47,123 nucleotides of DNA from a bacterium (GCA_035528375.1 DATKYS010000030.1:1-47123); one strand, 5' to 3'; counted from the stretch's first letter, positions 23,297 to 32,426 are shown. Notes: generated by a model not told the origin, from the sequence alone. Made by a program: numbers and translations.

Positions 23297-23842
23297 ATGG
23301 CGACCGGCGAGATACGCTTCGCCTGGATGGTGGCCCCGTGGAGCGCCTACGGCTGGGGGAACATCGCCGTGGAGGTCGCGGGCGACGCCCTGACGCGGAT
23401 CGGGCTCCTGAACGGCTGGTACAATCCCCCGCCCGGGGTGAAACCGCGCCCCGACGACCCGCTCCTGAGCGCGGCCATCGAGCAGATCTACGCCTACCTG
23501 AACGGGACCCGGCGGAGCTTCGATCTACCGTTGAATCCCGGCGGGACCGCGTTCGAGAACAAGGTTTGGCGGGAGCTTTCCGCGATTCCCTACGGCGGGA
23601 CGCGGACCTACGGCGAGATTGCGGTCGCTGTGGGGAGCCCCCGAGGGGCGCGCGCCGTGGGCGGGGCGGTGGGAGCCAACCCGCTCCCCATAATCATCCC
23701 CTGCCACCGGGTGCTGCGCGCCGGGGGGAAGCTCGGTGGATACGGCGGCCACACCGAGCGGGATTTCAAGCTGAAGTGCTTCTTCCTGGCGCTCGAAGGG
23801 GCCGAGCGGCCGCCCGACTGCGACCGGTACTCCATCCGCTGA
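23297..23842 (+). CDS. ogt: Methylated-DNA--protein-cysteine methyltransferase
   Basis: A 181-residue suicide DNA repair protein that removes O6-alkyl groups from guanine onto its own cysteine. The active-site P-C-H-R-V (about residues 135-139) is intact. Other motifs are F-E-N-K-V-W-R-E-L-S-A-I-P-Y-G, T-Y-G-E-I-A, the recognition-helix region R-A-V-G-G-A-V-G-A-N-P (arginine finger) and L-G-G-Y-G-G. The N-terminal domain is short, as in Ogt rather than Ada. ATG 23297 begins one base after the stop of the upstream lipoprotein, so a longer frame from 23237 is not needed. Confidence 0.95.
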   Translation: MATGEIRFAWMVAPWSAYGWGNIAVEVAGDALTRIGLLNGWYNPPPGVKPRPDDPLLSAAIEQIYAYLNGTRRSFDLPLNPGGTAFENKVWRELSAIPYGGTRTYGEIAVAVGSPRGARAVGGAVGANPLPIIIPCHRVLRAGGKLGGYGGHTERDFKLKCFFLALEGAERPPDCDRYSIR

Positions 23843-23906
23843 ATTGCCTCTTTTTCGGGCGGGTCGGCTCCGGCGGTGACGCGGTTCCGGAGCCCCCGCC
23901 TTTTCT

Positions 23907-25268
23907 ATGGGACCGATGATGGGCAACTTGTCGCCAGCTCTGAGTGAGGTCGTGGCGCGAATCCGCGGGGCCGGCGGTCGCGTCTGGCTCGTGGGCGGGG
24001 CACTGCGCGACGAGCTCCTCGGGCGTCCGACCGGTGAGCTAGACCTGGCCACCGACCTCCTCCCGGATCGCGTGCTGGCGCTCTTCCCCGGCAGTCTTGA
24101 CGTGGGGGCCCGCTTCGGCACGGTGATGGTGCGGCTCGGCGGCGAGACCTTCGAGGTGACGACGCTGCGCGGCGAGGGGACGTATTCCGACGGCCGCCGC
24201 CCGGACGAGGTGCGCTTCGGGCTGGATATAAAAGAAGACCTGGCCCGCCGGGACTTCACCGTGAACGCCCTGGCTCGCGAGCTGCCCGACGGCGACCTCG
24301 TGGACCCCTTCGGCGGACGTGCCGATTTGAAAAGGGGGCTTCTGCGGACGGTGGGCAATCCTGACGAGCGGCTGGCCGAGGACGGCCTGCGGGCCTATCG
24401 CGCCTGCCGCTTCGCCGCGACGTTGGAGTTCGAGGTCGAGCCGAGGCTCCTGCGGGCCGTCCGGCGCAACGCCGCCGTCGCCCGGGGGGTGGCCTGGGAG
24501 CGTATCGGCGGCGAGCTCGCCAAGACGATGACGGCCCCGAGGCCCGGCGTCACCTTCGAGCTCCTGCGCGGGACCGGCCTCCTGGACCACTGCCTGCCCG
24601 AACTGGCCGCCTGTTACGGCGTGACCCAGAACCGCTACCACGACTTCGATGTCTTCGATCACAGCCTGCGCTCCTGCGACCTGGCGCCGTCGGAGAAGCC
24701 GGTGGTGCGGTGGGCGGCGCTCCTGCACGACGTCGCCAAGCCGCCGACCAAGCAGCCCAAGGACCGCGACTTCGTCTTCTACGGCCACGACGAGCGGTCG
24801 GCGGAGATGGCCGACCGGGCCATGCGGCGGCTGACCCTGTCCCGGGAGCTGCGCGAGCGGGTGTGCCTCTTGATAAAAAACCACATGCTCCTCTACTCGC
24901 CGGAGTGGACCGACGCGGCGGTGCGGCGCTTCGTGCGGCGGGTGGGGCCGGAGAACGTCGCCGACCTCTTCGACCTGGTCATCGCCGACCGCCAGGCCCA
25001 CCGGCGGACCGAGGTGTTCCAGCTTCCCGCGGACATCTCCGAGCTGATGGGACGAATCGAGTCCCTGGGCGCGGCGGGGGCGCCGCTGACCGTGGCCGAC
25101 CTGGCCGTGTCGGGCGATGACCTCCTCGAAATGTCGGGTCGTGGGCCGGGCCGATGGGTGGGCGAAATTTTGGACCGCCTGGTGGATGAGGTGCTGGAGC
25201 GCCCGGACCTGAACGAGCGGGAGGCGCTCTTGGAGCGGGCGCGGGAGATGCTGGCCGATGAGCGGTGA
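23907..25268 (+). CDS. cca: CCA tRNA nucleotidyltransferase/poly(A) polymerase family with HD domain
   Basis: A 453-residue class II nucleotidyltransferase that adds or repairs the 3' CCA of tRNA (or adds A). Motifs: V-W-L-V-G-G-A-L-R-D-E-L-L-G-R (about residues 26-40), then R-R-D-F-T-V-N-A-L, L-V-D-P-F-G-G, and E-D-G-L-R-A-Y-R-A-C-R-F-A-A. A C-terminal HD domain follows (F-D-H-S-L-R... A-A-L-L-H-D-V-A-K). The metal-binding DxD is here E-L-D: the first aspartate is glutamate, a conservative but unusual change in a catalytic residue. The methyltransferase gene downstream overlaps its end by 11 bases. Confidence 0.9.
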   Translation: MGPMMGNLSPALSEVVARIRGAGGRVWLVGGALRDELLGRPTGELDLATDLLPDRVLALFPGSLDVGARFGTVMVRLGGETFEVTTLRGEGTYSDGRRPDEVRFGLDIKEDLARRDFTVNALARELPDGDLVDPFGGRADLKRGLLRTVGNPDERLAEDGLRAYRACRFAATLEFEVEPRLLRAVRRNAAVARGVAWERIGGELAKTMTAPRPGVTFELLRGTGLLDHCLPELAACYGVTQNRYHDFDVFDHSLRSCDLAPSEKPVVRWAALLHDVAKPPTKQPKDRDFVFYGHDERSAEMADRAMRRLTLSRELRERVCLLIKNHMLLYSPEWTDAAVRRFVRRVGPENVADLFDLVIADRQAHRRTEVFQLPADISELMGRIESLGAAGAPLTVADLAVSGDDLLEMSGRGPGRWVGEILDRLVDEVLERPDLNEREALLERAREMLADER

Positions 25269-26538
25269 CCGCCTCCACCGCCTGCGGGTCGTGGACGTCG
25301 CCGGCCGCGACGGCGTGGCCCGGCTCGAAGGTCGGGTCGTTTTCGTTCCCGGCACCGTCCCCGGCGACACGGCCCTCGTGGAAATAACACGCCAGACGCG
25401 GGACTACTCCCACGGCCGGGTCGTGGAGCTACTGGAGGGCGGCGAGGGACGCGTCGAGCCTGCTTGTGAAATTTTCGGCCGCTGCGGCGGCTGCGACTGG
25501 CTGCACATCGCCCATCCCGTCCAGCTCCGGCTCAAGGGGAAACTGACGGCCGACCTGGCGCGTAAGAACGCCCGGCTGGACATCGAGCCCCCGCCCGTGG
25601 AGCCCTCGGAGCCCTTCTGTCACCGCGCCGTCGCCCGACTCCAGGTCGCCCGTCATTCCGGGGAGCCGGAGCTCGGGTACTACGTCCGGGGCAGCCACGA
25701 GCTGGTCGCCTGGGACGCCTGCCCCCTGTTGATGGAGCCGCTCAACACCGCGGTGGGGGCGGTCCGCAAGGTTTTACGAACCGGAATCGGTGGGGATTGG
25801 TCGGGTCTTTTCGAGGTGACCGTCGAGAGGGCCGCCGGAGGTTGGGCGCTCACCCTGGGATTCGACCGGAGCGCGCCGCCCGGTACCGATTGGTCGGCCC
25901 CGGCCGGGGAGCTTCCCGGCCTCGTCGCCCTCCGGGTGAAGGGGAAAAACTTCTCGACGGCGGCGTGGGGCGGGGAGCGATTCGAGACCGGCTCCCTCGC
26001 TTCGCCGCTTGTAAAAACGCCGGGTGTCTTCCGCCAGCCCAACGACGCGGGTGCGCGGTGGTTGCACGCGCGGATGACCATGCTCTGCGGGGAGTTGAAA
26101 CCCGAGGTTGTGTGGGACCTCTACGGCGGGGGAGGCCCGCTGGGCTCGACGGCCCTCGCGGGCGGGGCGCGGCTCTGGCTCGTCGAGGCGGATCCCCTCG
26201 GCGCGGCCGACGCGGAGGAGAACCTGTCCCGGTCGGGGTGGGATTTTCGGGTCGCGGCGGGAACGGTGGAGCGGGCCCTGGTCGAGGGACCGGACGCTCC
26301 GTTCGAGAGGCCCGACCTGGTCATCCTGGACCCGCCCCGGACGGGGCTTTCCCGGGAAGTCACCGATGCGCTGAACACGCTTAAGCCGCCGCTCATCGCC
26401 TACGTGTCCTGCAACCCGGCGCGTTTCTGGCGCGACGCCGCGCTTTTCATCCGGGGGGGATACGAGCTGGAAGGATTAGCGGCGTTCGACATGCTCCCCC
26501 AGACGCCGGGCCTGGAGCTCGTCGGCATTTTCCGATAA
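25258..26538 (+). CDS. TrmA/RlmD-family RNA (uracil-5-)-methyltransferase
   Basis: A 426-residue RNA m5U methyltransferase. Order of parts: N-terminal TRAM-like barrel (VFVPGTVPGDTALVEI), iron-sulfur cysteines in C-E-I-F-G-R-C-G-G-C-D-W (about residues 78-89) with a fourth in A-W-D-A-C-P, SAM site V-W-D-L-Y-G-G-G-G-P-L-G (about 285-296), D-P-P-R-T-G-L, and the catalytic cysteine in Y-V-S-C-N-P-A. The usual D-L-Y-x-G-x-G motif is present. Members modify U1939 or U747 of 23S rRNA or U54 of tRNA; the target is not resolved. Overlaps cca by 11 bases. Confidence 0.9.
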   Translation: MSGDRLHRLRVVDVAGRDGVARLEGRVVFVPGTVPGDTALVEITRQTRDYSHGRVVELLEGGEGRVEPACEIFGRCGGCDWLHIAHPVQLRLKGKLTADLARKNARLDIEPPPVEPSEPFCHRAVARLQVARHSGEPELGYYVRGSHELVAWDACPLLMEPLNTAVGAVRKVLRTGIGGDWSGLFEVTVERAAGGWALTLGFDRSAPPGTDWSAPAGELPGLVALRVKGKNFSTAAWGGERFETGSLASPLVKTPGVFRQPNDAGARWLHARMTMLCGELKPEVVWDLYGGGGPLGSTALAGGARLWLVEADPLGAADAEENLSRSGWDFRVAAGTVERALVEGPDAPFERPDLVILDPPRTGLSREVTDALNTLKPPLIAYVSCNPARFWRDAALFIRGGYELEGLAAFDMLPQTPGLELVGIFR

Positions 26539-26542
26539 ATAA

Positions 26543-26575
26543 GGGGGCCGGTCTGGGGGGGCAGACCGACCCCTT
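26543..26575 (+). terminator. Hairpin after the methyltransferase gene
   Basis: GGGG-CC-GGTCTG / CAGACC-GA-CCCC around a G-rich loop, four bases after the stop codon. The T-tract is weak. Confidence 0.45.
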
Positions 26576-27059
26576 CTCTGGGCGGGAGGCTTTGGCTCGC
26601 CTCCCCCCGTGGGACCGGTTGGGGGAGGAATGGCCGGTCCCCGTTTTTTCGAAGGTCGGGGAGGGGATTTCCGACCTCCACGGCGGATATTCCCGTCCGC
26701 CTCAGGGGATACGCGGGTTAATTCCGATGGGTTCCGAATAAATTTTGGGTTTGACCAGCCGCCGCGAAGTCGTATTTGCGTGCGCATTATTACGCTGTGT
26801 CGGGCGGTGATTTGTCGTTCCAACGTTCGCCGCGCGCGGCACCGGGGCGGACGGCTGGAGGAGAATCAGTTGATTGGGGTTATAGCGACCCACCCCCCGA
26901 GTAAGACAAAGGGGGATTTTTATCCCCCTCAAACGCAAGACGAGGGGCTTCAGCCCCTTGCTCGCATCATGAGGGGTTACCACCCCCTTTTTCGTACCGC
27001 CGGCTTCAAGTCGCGAACGGCGGCGCTCCCGTGATAAATGGAAAGATACCACCGGACCT
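26576..27059. other. Non-coding gap with an array of short hairpins
   Basis: About 480 bases without a convincing gene. Three short stem-loops stand in a row at 26911-26928 (GGGGGAT/ATCCCCC), 26943-26958 (AGGGGCT/AGCCCCT) and 26971-26992 (GGGGT/CCCC with five T residues). They lie between convergent genes and probably end transcription from both sides. Weak TTGACC and TATTTG hexamers 16 bases apart near 26751-26778 could drive a short RNA. Confidence 0.5.
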
Positions 27060-27947
27060 TCACCGCCCCCGGACCCGTCCCTCGATGAACCGAATGACGG
27101 CCCCGGCCACGTCCGCGCCGGTGATCTCCTCCGCTCCCCGGAAGCCCGGCACCGAGTTGACCTCCAGGACCTTCGGTCCGTCGTCCGTGGGCAGGAGGTC
27201 CACCCCGGCGAAGTCCAGCCCCAACGCCTCCGCGGCGGCCAGCGCCAGCTCCCGTTCCTCGTCCGTGGGCTCATGCGGGACGCCGCTCCCGCCCCGGTGC
27301 AGGTTCGAGCGGAAATCGTCCGCGGGCGCCCGCCGCTCGTAGCACGCGATCACGCTCCCGCCCAGGACCAGGACGCGCAGGTCGCTCCCCCCGGCCTCGG
27401 GGTGGTGGCGCTCCAGGAAGACGTTCTGCTCCAGGACCGCTGAGAGTTGCCACTGGCCGCGCAGCGCCTTCATAGACTCCACCAGTGCCGTCCCCACCCC
27501 CCGCGTCCCCCGCACCCATTTGAGCACCAGGGGGAAGCCGCCCACCGCCTCGGCCGCGCGCTTCAGTTGAGATTCGTCGGTGACCAGCGCCGCGTCCACC
27601 GTCGGAACGCCCGCCGCCCGCAGGAGCTGGTGCGTGTGGAACTTGTCCGAGCAGCGGAGCACGGCCCGGGTGGAGTTGAGGGTGGGCACGCCCATCGCCT
27701 CGAGGTGCCGCCAGAGCGCCAGGTCCCAGCCGAAATCCAGCCTTCGGTACCCGGAGCGGAAAACGGCGAAGTCCGGCGGGTCCAGCGCCTCGCCGTCCGA
27801 TAGCAGCCGGAGACCGTCCCCGGTGACCAGGGCGGTCAGGCGCGTCGTGTCGAGCTCCCGCAGCTCGTGCCCGCGCGCCCGGGCGGTCTCGGCTAGGCGC
27901 CGGGACGAGTGGAGCTCGAAGTTTCGCGACAGGCTCCAGATGAGCAT
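27060..27947 (-). CDS. RimK-type ATP-grasp ligase
   Basis: A 295-residue ATP-grasp protein of the RimK/LysX group, which joins an amino acid or glutamate to a carboxylate using ATP. ATG 27947 is chosen over a TTG nine bases upstream. Motifs: a pre-ATP-grasp region ending V-P-T-L-N-S-T-R-A-V-L-R-C-S-D-K-F-H-T-H-Q-L-L-R (about residues 92-115), P-L-V-L-K-W-V-R-G-T-R-G-V-G (ATP-binding loop), L-R-V-L-V-L-G-G-S-V-I-A, D-F-R-S-N-L-H-R-G-G and the metal-binding L-E-V-N-S-V-P-G-F-R-G. No partner carrier protein (LysW) is visible, so it is more likely RimK-like than LysX-like. The substrate is unknown. Confidence 0.85.
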   Translation of the reverse strand: MLIWSLSRNFELHSSRRLAETARARGHELRELDTTRLTALVTGDGLRLLSDGEALDPPDFAVFRSGYRRLDFGWDLALWRHLEAMGVPTLNSTRAVLRCSDKFHTHQLLRAAGVPTVDAALVTDESQLKRAAEAVGGFPLVLKWVRGTRGVGTALVESMKALRGQWQLSAVLEQNVFLERHHPEAGGSDLRVLVLGGSVIACYERRAPADDFRSNLHRGGSGVPHEPTDEERELALAAAEALGLDFAGVDLLPTDDGPKVLEVNSVPGFRGAEEITGADVAGAVIRFIEGRVRGR

Positions 27948-28202
27948 GGGGGTCAATCCCGGTGGATCAGGGGTAGGGAGGACGACATTTAACGCTTAGT
28001 TTAAAGAGTCGAGAACCTTATCCATTGACGAACGGAGTCTGCGTTAACCCCATCGGGTTAGAAGAGTGAGCGCGGGCGGACCGTATATTGGCCTGCCAAC
28101 GGTATGCGGTGACGTAACCCGTATTATCAGTGCCGGGACCGACGACGTATCGGGTTCGTTCCGAGGATGTCCGCCACTGGAGACGCGGGTATTGAGCCGC
28201 TT

Positions 28203-30617
28203 CTACGGTGTTTTGCTCCACCTAAAGGCCCCGGTGGCCGAGACCAGGGCGTACGCGACGAGCCCGGCCATCAGCCCGACCGAGTAGCCCAGGCTGACCG
28301 CGATGATCGTTGCCAGCACCGAAGCCATGACGCTCATGACGCTGTTGATTCCCCAGACGTAGGGGATCATGCCGCTGCTGCCCGCTTCGTCCAGACGCGA
28401 AATACCCAGGGGGAAGGCCATCCCCATGACGAACCCCAGGGGCGCCAGCAGGAGAGCCGCGATGATGAGGCGCCAGACGAGGAAGGCCGGCATGGCCAGG
28501 TTCAAGACCCAGGGCACCACGAAAGCCTGGACGAGGATCAGGCCCCCGATCGCGGCGAAGATCGTCATGTTCAAACCGCGCAGCGGGAAGCGTTTCTTGA
28601 GGCGGTTCGTCGTCGCGCTGCCCAGTCCCGCGAACAGGAGCAGGGAGAAGATAACGATGGAGGTCGCATACGCCGGGTGCCCAAGGAAGAGCACGTAGCG
28701 CTGGATGAGTGAGAGCTCGACCAGCATGAAACCCAGACCGATGCCCGCGAAATACAGCCACTTCTGCGGGCGGGCCAGCACGTTTTTTAAGCCGTACCCG
28801 TCTTTTTTTCTCAGGGCCAGCGGCAGGACGATGAAGAGAAGGGAGGCGGCGACGAGTGCATAGAACAGGTACCGCAGTACCGTGGTCGCGTCGGCCGCGA
28901 CCGCTGTGTCACCGGAAGCCTCCGGGTTCTCCAGCACCGAGCTGTGGAATAGAAAGAAGAATGGCCAGTCGTCTACGGGGGGACGGATATCTATAGGGAG
29001 GGAAGCCGTATAGGAGTCCCTCTCCCTGGAGAAAAGCGTGTTGATGCCTGCGTCCGATCCGCCCTGCCCGGGAATCCAAACGGTGTCGAACTGCAGACGC
29101 TCGACGGCATCCCGCAACCTGCTCAGCTCTTCCTCGGTGAAGGGGATCTTAGACATCAGCACCGTGGCGATGCGGTCCCCTCCGATGACAACGATATGGC
29201 GGGCTGGTTCTCGAATTCCCCGCCTTTCGAGGGTCTCGATGCAGAGGTTGACCAGGCGCAGTGTCTCGTCGCTGCGACCTCCCCCCTTGTACCAGCGTGA
29301 GATGGTCAGGATGCCGTCCCGCCTCAGGTGATCAAGGTAGAGCTGAAAGGCTTCCACCGTGTAGAGGTTGTTCTCGGACAGGGCGAAGGCCCCCGCCATG
29401 GAGGCGGCCCAGGAGTCTATTAGCGAGATCATGATAAGGTCGTATTTGGCGTCATCGCGCGCTATGTAACTGCGCGCCTCGTCCACGACCGCCCTGACCC
29501 CGGGCATCTCGTAGGGGCGGCCCGAAAAATCGCCGTACACGTTCTCGACCACCTCTATCATGTCTGGGTTGATCTCTACGGCGGTGACCCGTTTCGCCCC
29601 GAAGTACTTGGCCGCCAGAACGTCCCGACCCCCGCCCGACCCGATGACTAAAACGTCGTCGAAGTCCCTGTACTGGTACGCGACGTTGGTGACGTCGTAG
29701 CCGAGGAAATCGAGCTTTTCGAGGTTGCCGTCGAAGTTGGTGATCGGTGTGCCGGCGCAGTCGTCCTGGTCTATCCAGTACTGCTCGATGCCGCTTCCCG
29801 AAAATGTGGGGCTCATCCCCCAACCGAAGGGCGTGTCCGGTTTCTGGAAGAAGATGTTATCGTAGACGGTCAGGCTGGCGAGGGCGTTCCATGACGTGTA
29901 GACGGGCTTTTCGTCGGCGTGGGCGACCTTCGTGTAGCGCACCGCGTAGGGGTTGGAGGAGAGGAAGAGTGACAATGCCAGGGCTACGATTATGAGACCC
30001 GTTGCCGCGGCCGGGATGGTGAACCTCCACTTCGCCTTTCGAACGGCGGGCGTCGCATTTTCATTCTGCATGCCCCGGTTCAAGAGAAAGGCGGCCGCGA
30101 CGGGAAGCACCCCGGCCCAGGCCAGGAGGTTGGGTGCCGGGATGATGTTCAGGAGCGGGATGACGACCAGGCACCCCAGGCTCGCCCCGGAGAGGTCCGC
30201 CCAGTACAGGGTGCCGATGCGCTCCGAGTACGAGGAAAACACGCCCGCAATGACGACCCCGGCGAAAAAGAAGGGCAGGAAAAAGAGGACGAGTGTCAGC
30301 GCCAAGTTGAAGAGTCCAGAGGAATCAAACACGAACTTCAGATTCAGGTTCAGGTAAATTAATGGGCTGACTGCGGCAAAAAGACCACAGAGGACCGCGG
30401 CCAGTGGGATGATGCTTTTCGCGTGGCGGCGGAACCAGCCGCCGAAAACTAAGATGAGGGCCGACGCGGCTCCGTAACCCAGAAGGGCCAGTGAGATGAC
30501 GAAGAAGGCGAAGTAGTACCAGACCGTCACCGAAAAGACCCGCATCAGCGACAGCTCGTAGATGAGGGTCGTGACGGATACCAGGGCGATTGCCACGAGG
30601 AGGCTGTAACGTTTCAT
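28203..30617 (-). CDS. Spermidine synthase-like domain in a polytopic membrane protein
   Basis: An 804-residue protein with three parts. Residues 1-230 hold about seven membrane helices (YELSLMRVFSVTVWYYFAFFV at the start is typical). Residues about 300-540 form a SpeE-like methyltransferase-fold domain with nucleotide-binding loop V-L-V-I-G-S-G-G-G-R-D-V-L-A-A, acidic V-E-I-N-P-D-M and D-L-I-M-I-S-L-I-D-S-W. Residues about 590-804 return to six or seven helices. This architecture is common in bacteria and usually annotated as a spermidine synthase-like transporter. The D-D acidic pair that binds putrescine in true SpeE is not obvious, so the substrate is uncertain. Confidence 0.85.
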   Translation of the reverse strand: MKRYSLLVAIALVSVTTLIYELSLMRVFSVTVWYYFAFFVISLALLGYGAASALILVFGGWFRRHAKSIIPLAAVLCGLFAAVSPLIYLNLNLKFVFDSSGLFNLALTLVLFFLPFFFAGVVIAGVFSSYSERIGTLYWADLSGASLGCLVVIPLLNIIPAPNLLAWAGVLPVAAAFLLNRGMQNENATPAVRKAKWRFTIPAAATGLIIVALALSLFLSSNPYAVRYTKVAHADEKPVYTSWNALASLTVYDNIFFQKPDTPFGWGMSPTFSGSGIEQYWIDQDDCAGTPITNFDGNLEKLDFLGYDVTNVAYQYRDFDDVLVIGSGGGRDVLAAKYFGAKRVTAVEINPDMIEVVENVYGDFSGRPYEMPGVRAVVDEARSYIARDDAKYDLIMISLIDSWAASMAGAFALSENNLYTVEAFQLYLDHLRRDGILTISRWYKGGGRSDETLRLVNLCIETLERRGIREPARHIVVIGGDRIATVLMSKIPFTEEELSRLRDAVERLQFDTVWIPGQGGSDAGINTLFSRERDSYTASLPIDIRPPVDDWPFFFLFHSSVLENPEASGDTAVAADATTVLRYLFYALVAASLLFIVLPLALRKKDGYGLKNVLARPQKWLYFAGIGLGFMLVELSLIQRYVLFLGHPAYATSIVIFSLLLFAGLGSATTNRLKKRFPLRGLNMTIFAAIGGLILVQAFVVPWVLNLAMPAFLVWRLIIAALLLAPLGFVMGMAFPLGISRLDEAGSSGMIPYVWGINSVMSVMASVLATIIAVSLGYSVGLMAGLVAYALVSATGAFRWSKTP

Positions 30618-30651
30618 CGGATCACTTCGCTTTCGTTACAGATTGAGAGGC

Positions 30652-31149
30652 TCATCGGATGGCGTTCTCCAGCAACTGGCGCAGGTCCGCCCGCGCCTCT
30701 TTTTCGAAGGACCTTTCCAGGACGCCGAAGGCCGTTTCCAGGCGCGCCGTACCCCGGAGCGTGTAGCAGAGGTTCTCCACGTTACCGGCGAGGATGATGT
30801 TGAGGAGTGCGCGGTGGTCCAGCGCGAAGGGAAGTAAAACCCGCACGGTGTCCGCCGGGGGTATGGCGTACGTCGAATCCAGGCTCCCGGAGCCCACCGC
30901 GACGCCGTTTATCTCGAGTTCGTAGTCGGCCCCGACCAGGTTCCCGCCGAAGGCGTTCGGGTTGGTTACCTCGGCGGCGAAGACGAGGGTGGATTTCTCG
31001 TCACCGAACACCCAACTTTTGAGACCCGCAATCGCGACGGTGGGCTGGATGACCTTCGGGCCGCACGAAAGGAGGGGCGCGGCCGCGCAGAGGGTCGCGA
31101 TTAATACTGCGCTGAACTTCCGCGAAGGCGGCGGTTTCGGCGGACCCAT
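30652..31149 (-). CDS. LEA14-like (WHy domain) lipoprotein
   Basis: A 165-residue lipoprotein. A hydrophobic segment ends in lipobox L-L-S-C (Cys about residue 29). Residues about 35-150 form a WHy/LEA type 2 domain (F-A-A-E-V-T-N-P-N-A-F-G-G-N, then Y-E-L-E-I-N-G-V-A-V-G-S-G). WHy domains occur in stress and desiccation proteins and in bacterial lipoproteins linked to outer-membrane maintenance. It ends 34 bases upstream of the spermidine synthase-like gene on the same strand; co-transcription is plausible. Confidence 0.8.
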   Translation of the reverse strand: MGPPKPPPSRKFSAVLIATLCAAAPLLSCGPKVIQPTVAIAGLKSWVFGDEKSTLVFAAEVTNPNAFGGNLVGADYELEINGVAVGSGSLDSTYAIPPADTVRVLLPFALDHRALLNIILAGNVENLCYTLRGTARLETAFGVLERSFEKEARADLRQLLENAIR

Positions 31150-31216
31150 CGCGGCGGCCTCCGGCTCGGGGTTCGAGTATCATACCAGCGGGCGGTTCCG
31201 CAAAGCAAGGATGCGC

Positions 31217-31245
31217 TTGACCGTCCGCCCCGCTCGCTGTAATAT
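31217..31245 (+). promoter_or_regulatory. Promoter giving a leaderless or near-leaderless Sua5 mRNA
   Basis: TTGACC, 17-base spacer, TAATAT. The -10 ends only seven bases before the ATG at 31253, so transcription would begin at or next to the start codon. Confidence 0.5.
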
Positions 31246-31252
31246 TGCAAGG

Positions 31253-31975
31253 ATGTCTTGGCTTCTTAGAGATTTCAGGGGTGACCCGCTCCCCATCGTC
31301 CTGGAAGCCCTGCGGCGTCCGGGGGCTGTGGCCGTGCTGTTGACCGACACGGTCTACGGCCTCGTGGCGCGGGCCTCCGACGCCGAGGCGGTGGAGCGTG
31401 TCTACCGCCTGAAGAAGCGCGACCCCGACAAGCCGCTCCCCTACCTCTTCGGCGCGTCCTACTGGGTGGAGCGATACTGCCGGGTGGCCGATCCGCGCGC
31501 CCGGGCCTACGTGAAAATCGCCTGGCCGGGGCCGCTCGCCGCCAACGCCTGGGAGGACGACTACACCCCCGGCGTGGAAACGCGCTGGCTGCCGCTGGCC
31601 AATCACTTCTGGCCCGGTCCCCTGACCCTCGTTCTGCCCGCGGGGGAAACGTTGCCCAGGGCCGGTCTTGGGGGAGGAGAAACCGTGGCCTGCCGTGTGC
31701 CGGGAAACGATTTACTCCTCCGCGTCTTCACCGTCATCAACGAGCCGCTGGTCGCGCCGAGCGCCAACCTCACCGGCGAGATGACTCTCGCCACGGCCGA
31801 CGAGGTCATCGAGGTGTTCGAGAAGGACGTGGACCTGATAGTGGACTCGGGGACGGTGAAGAACCCCCTGGCCTCGACCGTTCTGGACCTGACGGGGCCC
31901 AAGCCGCGGATTCTGCGCGAGGGGCGCGTTCCCATCGCGAAAATTTCCGCCGTCATCGGCCCCGTGGATAGATAA
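31253..31975 (+). CDS. Sua5/YciO/YrdC-family protein (threonylcarbamoyl-AMP synthase type)
   Basis: A 240-residue YrdC-fold protein. This family makes threonylcarbamoyl-AMP for the t6A37 modification of tRNA; YciO members have an unproven role. Features are L-L-T-D-T-V-Y-G-L-V-A-R-A, the KR signature L-K-K-R-D-P-D-K-P-L-P-Y-L-F, F-W-P-G-P-L-T-L-V-L, A-C-R-V-P and A-P-S-A-N-L-T-G. Between the KR and WPGPLT motifs there is an extra stretch of about 25 residues that contains a second W-P-G-P-L. It heads a likely operon with rpiB, whose GTG starts 14 bases after this stop. Confidence 0.85.
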   Translation: MSWLLRDFRGDPLPIVLEALRRPGAVAVLLTDTVYGLVARASDAEAVERVYRLKKRDPDKPLPYLFGASYWVERYCRVADPRARAYVKIAWPGPLAANAWEDDYTPGVETRWLPLANHFWPGPLTLVLPAGETLPRAGLGGGETVACRVPGNDLLLRVFTVINEPLVAPSANLTGEMTLATADEVIEVFEKDVDLIVDSGTVKNPLASTVLDLTGPKPRILREGRVPIAKISAVIGPVDR

Positions 31976-31988
31976 TCCGGGAGGAAGA

Positions 31989-32426
31989 GTGAAGGTAGCC
32001 CTCGGCTGCGACCACGGCGGAATCGCCGTCAAGAACGCCGTCCGCGACTGGTGCCGCGCGAGGGGCTACGAGGTCAGCGACTTCGGCACGGACACCGAGG
32101 AGTCGGTGGACTACCCCGATTACGCGAGGCTCGTCGGCGGGGCGGTGGCCGCTGGAGATGCGGACCGAGGCGTGCTGGTCTGCACCAACGGAATAGGCAT
32201 GTGCATGGCGGCGAACAAGGTGCACGGCGTCCGGGCGGCCCTGGTGCGCATCCCGGAAAATGCTATTCGCTCGCGCGCCCACAACGACGCCAACGTCCTG
32301 TGCCTGGCGGGGCAGATAGACGCGCCGCCGGATTTGCCCGCGCTTTTGGCCGCCTGGTTCGACACGCCCTTCGAGGGCGGCCGCCACGCGCGCCGGGTGG
32401 CCAAAATCATGGCCCTGGAAAAGTAG
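31989..32426 (+). CDS. rpiB: Ribose-5-phosphate isomerase B
   Basis: A 145-residue RpiB/LacAB isomerase interconverting ribose-5-phosphate and ribulose-5-phosphate in the pentose phosphate pathway. The N-terminus K-V-A-L-G-C-D-H-G-G and D-F-G-T-D-T-E-E-S-V-D-Y-P-D-Y are diagnostic. The catalytic cysteine is in V-L-V-C-T-N-G-I-G-M-C-M-A-A-N-K (about residues 66-82), and R-S-R-A-H-N-D-A-N-V-L matches the phosphate-binding region. GTG start behind GGGAGGAAG. Confidence 0.95.
   Translation: MKVALGCDHGGIAVKNAVRDWCRARGYEVSDFGTDTEESVDYPDYARLVGGAVAAGDADRGVLVCTNGIGMCMAANKVHGVRAALVRIPENAIRSRAHNDANVLCLAGQIDAPPDLPALLAAWFDTPFEGGRHARRVAKIMALEK

Noticed and set aside
26870-27034. A short frame after GGAGGAG in the gap before the RimK-like gene
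   Set aside because: It runs through the hairpin array and its sequence is only the translation of the palindromes.
28018-28221. A 67-codon minus-strand frame upstream of the ATP-grasp gene and a TAACCC-CATC-GGGTTA hairpin at 28045-28060
   Set aside because: No ribosome binding site or conserved motif; the hairpin has no T-run and could not be tied to a function.
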